Positions 25,355 to 35,476 of a stretch of 64,000 nt of DNA are shown one piece after another (within the stretch, counting starts at the first letter, position 1; every line of letters begins with the position of its first letter). A program made the translations under genes and the position numbers. Below the pieces are notes generated by a model. The model was given only the letters and a program-made list of their open reading frames with translations, searched no databases and had not been told where the DNA came from. This stretch comes from Erythrobacter litoralis. GTDB taxonomy: Bacteria; Pseudomonadota; Alphaproteobacteria; Sphingomonadales; Sphingomonadaceae. Location of the stretch: contig NZ_SOSI01000003.1 in the NCBI RefSeq assembly GCF_029760855.1, positions 434,001-498,000 of the forward strand, given 5' to 3'.

Positions 25355-25624
25355 TTAGTCGGCTTCGGCTTCGGCAGGCGTTTCGCCTTCGACTTCAGCT
25401 TCGGCATTCGCGGCGGCAGCGTCGGCGTTCTCGCCAAGCTGATCGGCACCTGCGGCAACGTCGTTGCCAGCTTCTTCGATCTCGCTGCCCATGGCGTCCA
25501 TGTTGGCTTCGGTGTCGGCGGCGGCGCTCTCGGCTGTCGTCGAAGCGGCGTCCTGCGTTTCTTCCGAGCAAGCGGCCAGCGAGAGAGCGGCGGCCGAAGC
25601 GGCCAGAAGAGCGATCTTGCGCAT
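25355..25624 (-). CDS. Small Ala/Glu-rich lipoprotein
   Basis: 89 residues. The ATG at 25624 follows GAGGA by 8 bases; a start five codons upstream lacks such a site. The lipobox is SLAAC (cysteine at residue 19). The mature chain is almost all Ala, Glu, Asp, Gly and Asn (for example EANMDAMGSEIEEAGNDVAAG), strongly acidic and probably helical or disordered. No domain is recognised. It has its own terminator and appears monocistronic. It may be an abundant envelope lipoprotein; function unknown. Confidence 0.72.
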   Translation of the reverse strand: MRKIALLAASAAALSLAACSEETQDAASTTAESAAADTEANMDAMGSEIEEAGNDVAAGADQLGENADAAAANAEAEVEGETPAEAEAD

Positions 25625-25864
25625 AATAGAAATCCTCAAATTTCGGTTCCGGTGCAGCCCCTATCCTATCGAACAGGTACTGCGCGAAAGCCTTTGCGGC
25701 CCCCACGCGATCTCAAATAATGGCAGCAATGTGGCATTGCAAGTCCTTTCGCCACATTCTGCCTTATTTCGTCGTTTTCCTGCCAGACCTTACCAATGCC
25801 TCACCGTTCGGACTATGCCGCTTTCGTCTCCACTTCGTAGGGCACCGCTGCTAGAAGCCGCGCG

Positions 25865-28729
25865 ATGTCCGAAAAGAACCACCTCTATCTCGTCGATGGA
25901 TCGGCCTACATCTTCCGCGCCTATCATCGACTGCCGCCACTTACCAATCCCGAAGGCACGCCCGTCGGCGCGGTTTACGGATATACGACGATGCTATGGA
26001 AGCTGGCCGAGGATCTGGACAAGGCCGACGGGCCGACGCATCTCGCAGTCATCCTCGACAAGGGATCGACCAGTTTCCGCAACGATATCTATGCCGACTA
26101 CAAGGCGCACCGGCCGGATCCGCCGGAAGATCTCGTTCCGCAATTCCCCCTCATCCGCGATGCGACGCGCGCCTTTTCCCTACCCTGTATCGAGGAAGAG
26201 GGTCTGGAAGCGGACGACCTTATCGCCTCCTACGCCCGCGCCGCGACGCGCAAGGGATGGGACGTCACCATCGTCAGTTCCGACAAAGACCTGATGCAAG
26301 TGGTGGGGGACTGCGCGAAGGAAGACCTGGAGCCGGGCGTCGAGAAGGGCGGCTGTATCGATATGCTCGATACGATGAAGAATGCCCGCATCGGCCCGGA
26401 TGAGGTCGAGGAGAAGTTCGGCGTGCCCCCGCATCTCGTCGGCGACGTTCTCGCGCTGATGGGCGATTCGGTCGACAACATTCCAGGCATTTACGGCATC
26501 GGCCCAAAGACCGCCTCGAAGCTGATTGCCGAGCATGGTTCGCTGGCCGCGGCGCTGGATCAGGCGCCGGATATGAAGAAGTCCAAGCTGAAGGAGCGCC
26601 TGATAGAAGGCCGCGACATGGCCGAGCTCAGCCGGGTACTGGTCACGCTGAAGGAAGATTGCGACCTGCCGGTGCCGATTGAGGATATGAAGCTCGACGG
26701 TACGCCGCCCGAACCGCTCGCCGCCTTCCTGGAAAAGCACGGCTTCACCAGCCTTTCCCGCCGTTTGGAGTCCGGAACCGGGAGTCCGGGCCGCAAGACC
26801 GATCTCAATCCGGCGAAGCAGGTCACCGCTGCGGCGCAGGCGGTCGACGGGGCGAACGCCCAGCCCCTGCCCGATTTTCCCGCTGTCGACCGCTCCGCCT
26901 ATGAATGCGTGCAGACGCGCGAACGGCTCGATGCCTGGATCGAACGGGCCTTTGCCGCCCGGCTGGTCGCGGTCGATACGGAGACGAGTTCGCTCGATTG
27001 CATGCAATGCGATCTCGTCGGTGTCAGCTTGGCCCTCGGTCCGAACGATGCCTGCTACATTCCGCTGGCCCATGGGGGCACCGACATGTTCGCGGACCGG
27101 CCCGAACAGGTGCCGATGGACGCCGCTCTCGCCGCGCTGAAGCCGCTGCTCGAGGCGAACAGCGTGCTGAAGATCTTCCAGAACGGCAAATACGATCTTA
27201 ACGTCCTCGCCCGCAACGGCATTCACGTCGCGCCGATCGAGGACACAATGATCATCAGCTTCGCGCTGGATGCCGGACGCAGCGAACAGGGCATCGGCGG
27301 CGGGCATGGCATGGACGAGCTGGCCGAGCGCCACCTCGGCCACAAATGCCTGAGCTACAAGGAAGTTTGCGGCACCGGCAAAAAGGCGATCCCGTTCGGC
27401 GAAGTCCCGCTCGACAAGGCGACCGAATATGCAGCCGAGGATGCGGACGTCACATGGCGCCTGTACAAGCACCTCAAACCGCGCCTCGCGGTCGAAGGTG
27501 GCACGCGCGTGTACGAACGGGTCGACCGGCCGACCATTCCCGTCATCGCCGATATGGAGCGGCATGGCATCAAGGTCGACCGGTCGCGGCTTGCCAAACT
27601 GTCGGAGGAATTCGCAGTCGAGACAGCACGGCTCGAAGGCGAAATTCACGAGATCGCGGGGCAGGAATTCACCATCGGCAGCCCCAAGCAGCTCGGCGAA
27701 ATCCTGTTCGACAAGCTCGGATACAAGGGCGGCAAGAAGGGCAAGAGCGGCCAATATTCGACCGACCAGTCGGTTCTGGAACGGCTCGCAGCGAGCGGCG
27801 CGGAGGTGCCGGGCAAGGTTCTCGAATGGCGTCAGCTCACGAAGCTCAAGACGACCTATACCGATGCGCTCCAGGCGGCGATCAATCCCTTCACCGACCG
27901 CGTCCATACGAGCTACAGCCTCGTCGGCGCGCAGACCGGGCGGCTCTCGTCCACCGACCCGAACCTGCAGAACATCCCGATCCGTACCGAAATCGGGCGG
28001 CAGATCCGCGAAGCCTTCGTGGCCGACGAAGGCAACGTCCTTCTCGCCGCCGACTATTCGCAAATCGAATTGCGGCTGGCCGCGCATATGGCGGATGTCG
28101 GACCGCTGAAGGATGCGTTCGAGAAGGGCGAGGATATCCATTCCCGTACCGCGAGCGAGATGTTTGGAGAAGTGACACGCGACACCCGCGCGCAGGCGAA
28201 GACGATCAACTTCGCCATTCTCTACGGCATTTCGCGCTGGGGGCTGGCGGGCCGGCTCGATGTCGAAGCCGACGTCGCGCAGGATATGATCGACACCTAT
28301 TTCCAGCGCTTCCCCGGCATTCAGCGCTATATCGTCAGCACGCTGGAACGTGTGCGCGAGCGTGGTTATTCCGAGACGCTGTTCGGCCGCAAGACGTGGT
28401 TTCCGCGCATCAATTCGAAGAACCCGAACGAGCGTTCCGGTTCCGAACGCGCGGCGATCAATGCGCCGATCCAGGGCACCAGCGCCGACATCATCAAGCG
28501 GGCGATGGCACGCATGGGGCCGGCACTAGCCGATGCGGGCCTTTCCGGCGTGCGCATGCTGTTGCAAGTGCACGACGAACTGGTGTTCGAACTACCGGAA
28601 GGCGATGTCGGCGCGGCATCCGAAGTCATCGAGCGGGTGATGGCGGAAGCCGCCGGGCCCAGCGTTACGCTTTCGGTGCCGCTCGGCGTCGAGATCGGAC
28701 ACGGCCATAGCTGGGGCACCGCGCATTGA
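25865..28729 (+). CDS. polA: DNA polymerase I
   Basis: 954 residues with all three domains. 5'-nuclease: residues 1 to about 300 (LYLVDGSAYIFRAYH, SSDKDLMQVV, GDSVDNIPGIYGIGPKTA). 3'-5' exonuclease: about 350-540, with the catalytic pair D371-x-E373 present, so proofreading should be active. Polymerase: about 560-954, with LAADYSQIELRLAAHM (motif A), the O-helix segment AKTINFAILYGIS, and QVHDELVFEL (motif C). It fills gaps and removes RNA primers during replication and repair. The length is normal for alphaproteobacteria. Its stop overlaps the start of the sensor kinase gene. Confidence 0.97.
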   Translation: MSEKNHLYLVDGSAYIFRAYHRLPPLTNPEGTPVGAVYGYTTMLWKLAEDLDKADGPTHLAVILDKGSTSFRNDIYADYKAHRPDPPEDLVPQFPLIRDATRAFSLPCIEEEGLEADDLIASYARAATRKGWDVTIVSSDKDLMQVVGDCAKEDLEPGVEKGGCIDMLDTMKNARIGPDEVEEKFGVPPHLVGDVLALMGDSVDNIPGIYGIGPKTASKLIAEHGSLAAALDQAPDMKKSKLKERLIEGRDMAELSRVLVTLKEDCDLPVPIEDMKLDGTPPEPLAAFLEKHGFTSLSRRLESGTGSPGRKTDLNPAKQVTAAAQAVDGANAQPLPDFPAVDRSAYECVQTRERLDAWIERAFAARLVAVDTETSSLDCMQCDLVGVSLALGPNDACYIPLAHGGTDMFADRPEQVPMDAALAALKPLLEANSVLKIFQNGKYDLNVLARNGIHVAPIEDTMIISFALDAGRSEQGIGGGHGMDELAERHLGHKCLSYKEVCGTGKKAIPFGEVPLDKATEYAAEDADVTWRLYKHLKPRLAVEGGTRVYERVDRPTIPVIADMERHGIKVDRSRLAKLSEEFAVETARLEGEIHEIAGQEFTIGSPKQLGEILFDKLGYKGGKKGKSGQYSTDQSVLERLAASGAEVPGKVLEWRQLTKLKTTYTDALQAAINPFTDRVHTSYSLVGAQTGRLSSTDPNLQNIPIRTEIGRQIREAFVADEGNVLLAADYSQIELRLAAHMADVGPLKDAFEKGEDIHSRTASEMFGEVTRDTRAQAKTINFAILYGISRWGLAGRLDVEADVAQDMIDTYFQRFPGIQRYIVSTLERVRERGYSETLFGRKTWFPRINSKNPNERSGSERAAINAPIQGTSADIIKRAMARMGPALADAGLSGVRMLLQVHDELVFELPEGDVGAASEVIERVMAEAAGPSVTLSVPLGVEIGHGHSWGTAH

Positions 28730-30003
28730 TGGCGGCCATTCCTTTTGCGCACCTCGGCCGGCGGTGGCCGAATGTCGTCATCCTCCTTCTGATCGGGGGA
28801 ATGATGTTCGCGCTCATCTTCCTCGTCTGGCAGACGCTGGAATCGGAACGCGATACGCGTGAGCAGAGCAGGCAGACGGACAACATCCTGCTGGAACTGC
28901 GGAACGTGCACACGGCGGCGCTCAATGCCGAGACCGGACAGCGCGGCTATCTGCTCACGCTCGACCGCCGCTATCTCGAGCCGTACCAATTGGGGCGCGA
29001 ACAGATCGAACCTGCGCTCGAACGCCTGCGCACCGCCGTCGAAACCGACAGTACGCAGCGGCAATCACAATTGCTCGACCAGATCGATGCACTGGCACGC
29101 GCCAAATTCGCGGAAATGCAGACTACCGTCGAACAGTCGCAAAGCGGCGGTTTGATCGAAGCGCGTCGCACGATACTGACCGACGAGGGTCAGGAGATGA
29201 TGCAGCGCCTGCGCCGTTCCATTCGCGAGATGGAGCGGATCGAGCGCGATATTTTCGCTCAGCAGCTGACGGATACGGCCCGGGCGGAGTCTCGCGTCCT
29301 CCCCCTGCTCGGCATGTTGATCCTGCTGCTCCTGTTCGCGATCATTTTCGGTGCGCGGCTGGTCTCCCGCGCGGCCAAGGCCGAGGCCGAGGCGTCCCAG
29401 GCTTCCGCCATCGGCGAAGCGCGCGACCGGGCCGACCTTCTGGCCCGCGAGTTGAATCACCGGGTGAAGAACCTGTTCGCCGTCATTCTGGCTATCGTCC
29501 AGATGAGCGCGCGCGACAAACCGGAAGCCAAAGCGGTCACCGAAAGCATCAGTCAGCGCATTCGTGCCCTGCTTACGGCCCATGAGGTCAGTCAGGGCGA
29601 GCTGGACAGGCAAGTCGCCTCGTTGGCCGCATTGGTCGAAACCACGCTCGCGCCTTACGAATCCTCGAGAAAGACCTCGCGCATCAGCGGCCCCGACATC
29701 CATTTGCCGGCGAAGCAGGTCACGCCTCTTGGGTTGGTCCTGCATGAGCTTACCACCAATGCGGTCAAGTATGGCGCATGGGCGAATGACGGCACGATCG
29801 ATGTATCGTGGGAGCGCAAGGACGACGATAACATCCGCTTCGTCTGGCGCGAACGCGGGGCGAAAGTCACGGGCGAGCCTGAAAGCACCGGGTTCGGAAG
29901 CCTGCTGATGACCAGTGCGGCCCGCCAGTTCGGCGGGACGGTCGAACGGCAATTCGGCCCGGACGGGATCGAAGTCGTCATCGAAATTCCCACGTCCGAG
30001 TAG
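28729..30003 (+). CDS. CHASE3-type sensor histidine kinase (HWE/HisKA_2 group)
   Basis: 424 residues. Membrane helix at about 18-36, a CHASE3-like periplasmic helical domain (NAETGQRGYLLTLDRRYLEPY), a second helix near 188-206, then HisKA_2/HWE dimerisation with the phospho-acceptor H244 in ELNHRVKNLFAVI, and an ATPase domain with HELTTNAVKYGA (N box) and GFGSLLM. Kinases of this group often work in the alphaproteobacterial general stress response or with orphan regulators; no partner is adjacent. The ATG overlaps the polA stop by one base. The input is unknown. Confidence 0.85.
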   Translation: MAAIPFAHLGRRWPNVVILLLIGGMMFALIFLVWQTLESERDTREQSRQTDNILLELRNVHTAALNAETGQRGYLLTLDRRYLEPYQLGREQIEPALERLRTAVETDSTQRQSQLLDQIDALARAKFAEMQTTVEQSQSGGLIEARRTILTDEGQEMMQRLRRSIREMERIERDIFAQQLTDTARAESRVLPLLGMLILLLLFAIIFGARLVSRAAKAEAEASQASAIGEARDRADLLARELNHRVKNLFAVILAIVQMSARDKPEAKAVTESISQRIRALLTAHEVSQGELDRQVASLAALVETTLAPYESSRKTSRISGPDIHLPAKQVTPLGLVLHELTTNAVKYGAWANDGTIDVSWERKDDDNIRFVWRERGAKVTGEPESTGFGSLLMTSAARQFGGTVERQFGPDGIEVVIEIPTSE

Positions 30004-30049
30004 GGCAAGCCTTGAAAGCGCGGCGGGCGGCCCATACGGCGACGAGACG

Positions 30050-31129
30050 ATGATCGAGCGTCTGAGATACGAAAACTGGCCGGTAAGCTACGAAGCCGCC
30101 CTCGATACGCTGGTGGTTCTCGGCATCGCCATCGGCGGCGCGTTCATTCTCCACTGGATCATGATGGCGGTTCTGCGCCGCGTGGTGCGCATGTCGAGTG
30201 CGCGGATCGACGATGTTGTCCTGCGCCTCGTCTATCGCCCGCTCAGATGGGCGATGGTCGCTTTCGCGATATCGATCGCGGCGGAAAACGAGGCTTTGGT
30301 CGGCCGCGGGTGGGACGTGTTCGCCGATTTCCTAACGCCCGCGGTGGTCGGCTGGCTCCTCTTCGCGGCGGTCAAGGGGATCGCGGCGGGGTATGAGGAA
30401 CAGGCCTCGCTATCGGGCGACGAAGTGGCGCTGCGCTCGCACCGGACGCGCATTGCCATCCTGTCGCGCACGGCGCGGGTGGCGATCATTCTCGTCACCG
30501 TCGCGCTGTTCCTGTTCAACATTCCCGGTGTGCGCGATGTGGGAACGACCATGCTCGCCTCCGCCGGCCTTGCGGCCCTTGCGGTCGGTGCTGCGGCCCA
30601 GCCGGCGCTGAAATCGCTTATCGCGGGCCTGCAGATGGCGCTGACCCAGCCTCTGCGTATCGGCGACATGGTGAAGGTCGATGGAGAAGTCGGCCGGGTC
30701 GAGGAAATTCGCATGAGTTTCGTGACGGTTCGCACGTGGGACGAGCGCGTCATAGTGGTGCCGACCAGCCGGTTCCTCGATCAAAGCTTCGAAAACTGGT
30801 CGCGTGTCAGCGAAAAGCTTACGGGGCCGATCTTCCTGCATCTCGATCCGGCAACCGCAATCGATCCGATTCGCGAGGAATTCGAACGGTTCACGAAGGA
30901 CCATCCGTTGTTCGACGGTCGGAATATATCGCTACTGATGACCGAGGCCCGGCCCGAAAGCGTGGAATTGCGCCTTTCGATGAGCGCGGAGACGATCGGC
31001 GATCTGTGGAACCTGCGCTGCGCCGTGCGCGAACACATGCTCGACTGGCTGCGCCGCGAAATGCCGAATGCACTGATTCGCCATCGCCTCGAGGTCGAAG
31101 CGGCGAACCAGCGAGCTTTGGGCAACTGA
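30050..31129 (+). CDS. MscS-family mechanosensitive ion channel
   Basis: 359 residues. Several N-terminal membrane helices are followed by the pore helix with the Ala/Gly pattern LASAGLAALAVGAAAQPALKSLIAG, then the beta domain (LRIGDMVKVDGEVGRVEEIRMSFVTVRTWDERVIVVPTSRF) characteristic of MscS. It releases solutes under membrane tension in the inner membrane. The ATG at 30050 is chosen because the longer frame from 29915 lies inside the sensor kinase gene. A gap of 46 bases to that gene allows co-transcription. Confidence 0.85.
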   Translation: MIERLRYENWPVSYEAALDTLVVLGIAIGGAFILHWIMMAVLRRVVRMSSARIDDVVLRLVYRPLRWAMVAFAISIAAENEALVGRGWDVFADFLTPAVVGWLLFAAVKGIAAGYEEQASLSGDEVALRSHRTRIAILSRTARVAIILVTVALFLFNIPGVRDVGTTMLASAGLAALAVGAAAQPALKSLIAGLQMALTQPLRIGDMVKVDGEVGRVEEIRMSFVTVRTWDERVIVVPTSRFLDQSFENWSRVSEKLTGPIFLHLDPATAIDPIREEFERFTKDHPLFDGRNISLLMTEARPESVELRLSMSAETIGDLWNLRCAVREHMLDWLRREMPNALIRHRLEVEAANQRALGN

Positions 31130-31159
31130 TACTCGCGCCCGCCGGTTTGCGCTTCCGCG

Positions 31160-33472
31160 TCAGCCGTGCTTCTTCTCGCGCGTCGATTGGAGCATGTCTT
31201 CGGTCAGGAAACCGATAGGCTGCGCTTCCGCGGCGCGCTTTTTGAGTTCGCCCCGCATCTTCTTGTACTCGTCTTCCATTTTCTGCGTCACGGTTGCCCG
31301 GCTGTCTTCGAGCGCTTCGGAGAAGTCCTCCGCGGTCACCTGCTGCACATCGCCGCCCGCACGCTTCAACGCGTTTAGGCCCGCACGCCGGACGACGTCT
31401 TCGAGATCGGCCCCGGTGAAGCGTTCCGTCTTCCCCGCGACATCGGCGAGGCTGACGTCGTCGGCCAAAGGCATGTTCGCCGCATGAATGCCGAGGATTT
31501 GCTCGCGTCCGGCTTTGTCCGGCGTGCCGACATAGACCAGTTCGTCGAAACGGCCGGGGCGCAATAGCGCGGGGTCGACCAGCGTCGGCCGGTTGGTCGC
31601 GCCGATCACGACGACCGATTGAAGTTCCTCCAGCCCGTCCATTTCAGCGAGGATGGTGTTGACCACCCGCCCGGTCACTTCCGGCTCGCCCGCCCCGCTA
31701 CCGCGTGCGGGCACGAGGCTGTCGATCTCGTCGATAAAGATCACGCAGGGTGCCACGGCGCGGGCGCGCTTGAACATCTTGGCGATCTGCTGTTCGCTCT
31801 CGCCGTACCATTTGGAAAGCAGGTCGCTCGACTTCATCGAGATGAAGTTCGCCTCTGCTTCCTTGGCAACGGCCTTCGCGAGCAGGGTCTTACCGGTTCC
31901 GGGCGGTCCGAAAAGAAGGAAGCCCTTCGCGGGCCGGATGCCTAAGCGATGGAAGGCATCGGGATTGCGCATCGGCAGTTCGATGCCTTCCTTCAGCTTG
32001 TCTATCGCATCGCCGACGCCGCCGATGTCGGACCAGCCGGTGCGCGGCACCTGCACCATGACTTCGCGCATGGCGGAAGGCTGGATGCGCTTGAGGGCGG
32101 ACAGGAAATCCTCGCGGCTTACATACAGCTCGTCCAGCAGTTCCGGCGGAATGGTCCGCTCGTCGAGATCGAGCTTGGGCATGAGCCGCCGCACGGCATC
32201 GATCGCGGCCTCGCGCGCCAGAGCGGCAATGTCCGCACCGACGAAGCCGTAAGTGGCCTTGGCCAGTTCGGCGAGGTCCACCTTGTCGCCCAGAGGCATG
32301 CCGCGGGTATGGATGCCGAGAATTTCGCGCCGCCCGCTTTCGTCGGGAACGCCGATCACGATCTCGCGGTCGAACCGGCCTGGCCGGCGCAGCGCCTCGT
32401 CGATGGCGTCGGGGCGATTGGTAGCGGCGATGACCACGAGGTTCGAGCGCGCTTCCAGCCCGTCCATCAACGTCAGAAGCTGGGCGACGAGCCGCTTCTC
32501 CGCTTCGCCCGGCACCCGGTCGCGCTTGGGGGCGATGGAATCGATCTCGTCTATGAAGACGATGGCGGGGGAGGACTTGGCCGCTTCCTCGAATACCTGG
32601 CGCAGCGCCTTTTCGCTCTCACCATAACCCGAGCCCATGATTTCCGGCCCGTTTATGGCAAAGAAATTAGCGTCCGATTCGTTCGCGACGGCCTGCGCCA
32701 ATCGCGTCTTGCCGGTTCCGGGCGGGCCGTGGAGCAACACGCCCTTGGGCGGATCCACGCCGAGGCGGGTAAACAATTCGGGATAGCGCAGCGGCAGCTC
32801 GACCATCTCGCGAAGCTGCTGGATGGTATCTTCCATCCCGCCGACATCGTCGTAATTGACGACCGCGCGCGCATCGCGCGGTTCTTCGAACTCGGCGCGC
32901 AGTTCCACCTCGGTATTCTCGTCGATATGGACGATGCCCTTCGGCGTTGTGGAAACGACGCTCAAGCGGATCTGCGTAAGCGCATAAGCCGGGGCGTTGA
33001 ACATCCGGCGAACTTCGGGCGGCATGTTCTGCACCGGTTGCTGGCCCGTGGTGGCGACGAGATCGCCCGCCATCAGGGGCTTTCGGAAGAAATTGCGCTT
33101 CAGGGCCTGCGTCGGCCCTTGCAGCCGCATCTCGCGATTGGCGGGCGCGAACACCACGCGCGTGGCGGGCCGCGATTCGGCGGCGGCGATCTTTACATGC
33201 TCGCCCGAACCAACTTCGGCATTGCCGCGCTGCAGGCCATCGAGCCGGATGACCGAAAGGGACTGGTCCTCATCGTAAGCCGACATGGCAATAGCCACCG
33301 TGTCGCGCTTGCCGGTGACCTGGACCACGTCGCCCTCGGTGATGCCGAGCGCCTGGAACGCCGAGCGCGGAATGCGCGCGGTACCCTGCCCGCTCTCCTC
33401 CTGCCGTGCGGCAGCGACTTGCAGCCTGACCGTTTTTTCGTCCACCGCCGTCGCACCGTCCGCATCGGCCAT
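31160..33472 (-). CDS. CDC48/p97-family double AAA+ ATPase
   Basis: 770 residues. The N-domain (about 1-190) has the double-psi barrel pattern seen in Cdc48/VAT ([22 protein letters not shown]). Two AAA+ modules follow, with Walker A at 249-256 and 522-529 (both GPPGTGKT), Walker B FIDEIDS in each, and second-region arginines ([16 protein letters not shown]). The pattern is closer to archaeal VAT and eukaryotic p97 than to ClpX or FtsH. It probably unfolds proteins for degradation or complex disassembly. The C-terminus (STREKKHG) has no HbYX-type tail. Only some bacterial lineages have this protein. Confidence 0.9.
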   Translation of the reverse strand: MADADGATAVDEKTVRLQVAAARQEESGQGTARIPRSAFQALGITEGDVVQVTGKRDTVAIAMSAYDEDQSLSVIRLDGLQRGNAEVGSGEHVKIAAAESRPATRVVFAPANREMRLQGPTQALKRNFFRKPLMAGDLVATTGQQPVQNMPPEVRRMFNAPAYALTQIRLSVVSTTPKGIVHIDENTEVELRAEFEEPRDARAVVNYDDVGGMEDTIQQLREMVELPLRYPELFTRLGVDPPKGVLLHGPPGTGKTRLAQAVANESDANFFAINGPEIMGSGYGESEKALRQVFEEAAKSSPAIVFIDEIDSIAPKRDRVPGEAEKRLVAQLLTLMDGLEARSNLVVIAATNRPDAIDEALRRPGRFDREIVIGVPDESGRREILGIHTRGMPLGDKVDLAELAKATYGFVGADIAALAREAAIDAVRRLMPKLDLDERTIPPELLDELYVSREDFLSALKRIQPSAMREVMVQVPRTGWSDIGGVGDAIDKLKEGIELPMRNPDAFHRLGIRPAKGFLLFGPPGTGKTLLAKAVAKEAEANFISMKSSDLLSKWYGESEQQIAKMFKRARAVAPCVIFIDEIDSLVPARGSGAGEPEVTGRVVNTILAEMDGLEELQSVVVIGATNRPTLVDPALLRPGRFDELVYVGTPDKAGREQILGIHAANMPLADDVSLADVAGKTERFTGADLEDVVRRAGLNALKRAGGDVQQVTAEDFSEALEDSRATVTQKMEDEYKKMRGELKKRAAEAQPIGFLTEDMLQSTREKKHG

Positions 33473-33581
33473 AGAGCCTACTCCTTCGTTTCGTTTCTGA
33501 ACCGCCCAAATGGTTACGGCAGTCGATCATGCAATGAGCGAAGGCTTTGAGAGGTCCGCTGCGGGACGGTTTGCGGATAAG

Positions 33582-33614
33582 AAAAAAGCCCGGCTGGAAG
33601 AACCAACCGGGCTT
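33582..33614 (-). terminator. Orphan minus-strand intrinsic terminator
   Basis: On the minus strand AAGCCCGGTTGG (33614-33603) pairs with CCAGCCGGGCTT (33597-33586, one U-G pair), followed by six T. No convincing minus-strand protein gene lies to its right before scoA, and the CDC48 gene starts to its left. It is therefore either the end of a small RNA or an insulator. Confidence 0.65.
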
Positions 33615-33694
33615 GAAAGTCTGGGAGAGGATGCCTGAAAGGCCCGCCCTATGTGCAGTGCAGCAAGGTTTTGTGCAAGTGCGAAACGTTCAAG

Positions 33695-33713
33695 TATGCA
33701 TGCATATTATGCA
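33695..33713. promoter_or_regulatory. Nested AT-rich palindromes before scoA
   Basis: TATGCATGCATA (33695-33706) is a perfect 12-bp palindrome that overlaps the perfect odd palindrome TGCATATTATGCA (33701-33713). The site lies about 115 bases upstream of the scoA start and could bind a dimeric regulator of the CoA-transferase operon; no specific regulator is implied. Confidence 0.4.
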
Positions 33714-33827
33714 ACACATTCAGGCGGAGTGATCGATTCCATGCAGTTTTCGCGCAGAACCGTATGCTCTGCGAAGGGGTGACACGTCCGGTCCCGACGC
33801 TTAGAGCAAAGCCAATACGGAGGTTCG

Positions 33828-34550
33828 ATGAACAAGCTTTTTCCCGATGCCGCCGCCGCGCTCGACGGCCTTCTGAAAGACGACATGCTGATAGCAAGCG
33901 GCGGTTTCGGCCTTTGCGGCATTCCCGAACGCTTACTGGGCGCCATTTGCGACAGCGGGGTAAAGAACCTCACCTTCGCCAGCAACAATGCCGGGATCGA
34001 CAATGAAGGCATCGGCATGCTCCTGCGCACCCAGCAGGTGAAGAAGATGATCTCGTCCTATGTGGGTGAAAATAAGGAGTTCGAGCGGCAGTTTCTCTCC
34101 GGCGAGCTCGAAGTCGAATTCTGCCCGCAAGGCACGCTCGCCGAACGGATGCGGGCGGGCGGCGCGGGCATTCCCGGCTTCTACACCAAGACAGGCGTCG
34201 GCACGCAGGTGGCCGAGGGCAAGGAGGTAAAGCAGTTCGCGAACCGCGACGGGCAACAAGAGGACTACATTCTCGAGCACGGCATCTTCGCCGATCTCGC
34301 CATCGTGAAAGCCTGGAAGGCCGACGAAACCGGCAATCTGGTGTTCCGCAAGACGGCGCGCAATTTCAACCAGCCGGCGGCGACCTGCGGCAAGGTCTGC
34401 GTAGTCGAGGTGGAGGAAGTGGTGCCTGCGGGCAGCCTCGATCCCGATACCATCCACCTGCCGGGCGTTTACGTCCAGCGCATGATCATGGGCGCTCCTT
34501 ACGACAAGAAGATCGAATTCGTGACGACGCGCGAGCGGGAAACGGCTTGA
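33828..34550 (+). CDS. scoA: 3-oxoacid CoA-transferase subunit A
   Basis: 240 residues. It starts MNKLFPDAAAALDGLLKDDMLIASGGFGLCGIPERL, the family-I CoA-transferase alpha pattern, with the FGLCGIPE glycine loop, LTFASNNAGIDNEGIG, and KTARNFNQPAATCGKVCVVEVEEVV. GGAGG lies 5 bases upstream of the ATG. With the beta subunit at 35473 it moves CoA from succinyl-CoA to acetoacetate or another 3-oxoacid. The two subunit genes are normally adjacent; here a phosphatase gene sits between them, overlapping both. Confidence 0.9.
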   Translation: MNKLFPDAAAALDGLLKDDMLIASGGFGLCGIPERLLGAICDSGVKNLTFASNNAGIDNEGIGMLLRTQQVKKMISSYVGENKEFERQFLSGELEVEFCPQGTLAERMRAGGAGIPGFYTKTGVGTQVAEGKEVKQFANRDGQQEDYILEHGIFADLAIVKAWKADETGNLVFRKTARNFNQPAATCGKVCVVEVEEVVPAGSLDPDTIHLPGVYVQRMIMGAPYDKKIEFVTTRERETA

Positions 34551-35476
34551 TGCGTACCGTCTTCGCGGCGGCACTCGCCCTTGCGGCGACCGGGTGCGCC
34601 ACCGCCCCCGATAGCGCGCCGCTTGCAAGCGCTCAGGCGGCGGTCACGCTCGAAAGCGATGCGCCCGATTCTATGCGTTGGCTCTATGGCTCGGGCGAGG
34701 CGGCGGGGGCGTCCATTCAAACCTGGCGCATGCTGGCCGACTATGCCGTGACGATTTCACGTCAGCGCAGCATTCTGCAGGCCGTACCGATGGGCCTCGA
34801 TGGCGAAGTACGCCGCGAAAGCTGCATGCAGGGCGACCGGATCAAGCCGCTCGCCGTGGTGTTCGACGTCGACGAGACGGTCATCCTTAACGCGGGCTAC
34901 GAAGCGTGGCTGGCTCAGGGCAACACCTATTCGCGCGACACGTGGCGCGAATGGGAAGAGCGCGGCGACACCCTCGCCCGCCCCGTGCCCGGCGCCGTCA
35001 CTGGCATACGCCGTTTGCGCGAAGCCGGAATAACACCGGTATTCAACACCAACCGTCAGTACAGCGCCGAAGGAGCGGCTCGGGCGATCAAGGCGGCCGG
35101 CCTCGGCGATGCGGTGCACCGGCAGACGCTATATCTGCGCGGCGACGACGGCACGAACAGCGGCGGCAAGGATGGTCGTCGGGCCCTGATCGCGCAAACC
35201 TATTGCGTGATCGCGCTCGCCGGAGACAATCTCGGCGACTTCGCGGACGTCTTCAACGTCGAGGGCCAAGGCGTGCAGGCCCGCCGCGAACTGGCCGCAC
35301 GCGGCGAATACGCGCAGCTTTGGGGCAATGGCTGGTTCGCCTTTCCCAACCCCGTATACGGCGATTCGATCAACGGCACGATCGGTGAGGTTTTCCCGCC
35401 CGAGCAGCGCTGGACCCCGAATAATTCGACCATGCCGGGCGATGCGCCCGCAATCATGAACGAAGGCACGAAATGA
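34550..35476 (+). CDS. e(P4)-like class C acid phosphatase lipoprotein (HAD superfamily)
   Basis: 308 residues. Lipoprotein signal with lipobox AATGC (C16). The HAD active site D106-x-D108-E-T is in [13 protein letters not shown], with later NTNR (motif II region) and GDNLGDFAD (acidic motif), matching the 5'-nucleotidase, lipoprotein e(P4) family. It should act as a broad phosphatase or 5'-nucleotidase in the periplasm, tethered to a membrane. It overlaps the scoA stop by one base and the scoB start by four bases (ATGA), so it is translationally coupled into the CoA-transferase operon, which is unexpected for this function. Confidence 0.82.
   Translation: MRTVFAAALALAATGCATAPDSAPLASAQAAVTLESDAPDSMRWLYGSGEAAGASIQTWRMLADYAVTISRQRSILQAVPMGLDGEVRRESCMQGDRIKPLAVVFDVDETVILNAGYEAWLAQGNTYSRDTWREWEERGDTLARPVPGAVTGIRRLREAGITPVFNTNRQYSAEGAARAIKAAGLGDAVHRQTLYLRGDDGTNSGGKDGRRALIAQTYCVIALAGDNLGDFADVFNVEGQGVQARRELAARGEYAQLWGNGWFAFPNPVYGDSINGTIGEVFPPEQRWTPNNSTMPGDAPAIMNEGTK

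Larger units (their letters stand above)
33582..33730 (-). ncRNA. Candidate small RNA upstream of the CDC48-type gene
   Basis: A minus-strand transcript would end at the terminator at 33582-33614. The stretch just before it carries a CCTCTCCC run (about 33621-33634) that could pair with ribosome-binding sites, and an AT-rich stretch with TTGCATAATATGC near 33700-33715 could be a promoter. The 5' end is a guess. No protein is encoded. It fills part of the gene-free stretch 33473-33827. Confidence 0.25.

Noticed and set aside
26180..28141. A 653-codon minus-strand frame opposite polA
   Set aside because: Antisense of the highly conserved polymerase; composition and lack of motifs point to a shadow frame.
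31949..33550. A 533-codon plus-strand frame opposite the CDC48 gene
   Set aside because: Antisense shadow of a well-recognised AAA+ protein, with no ribosome site or known domain.
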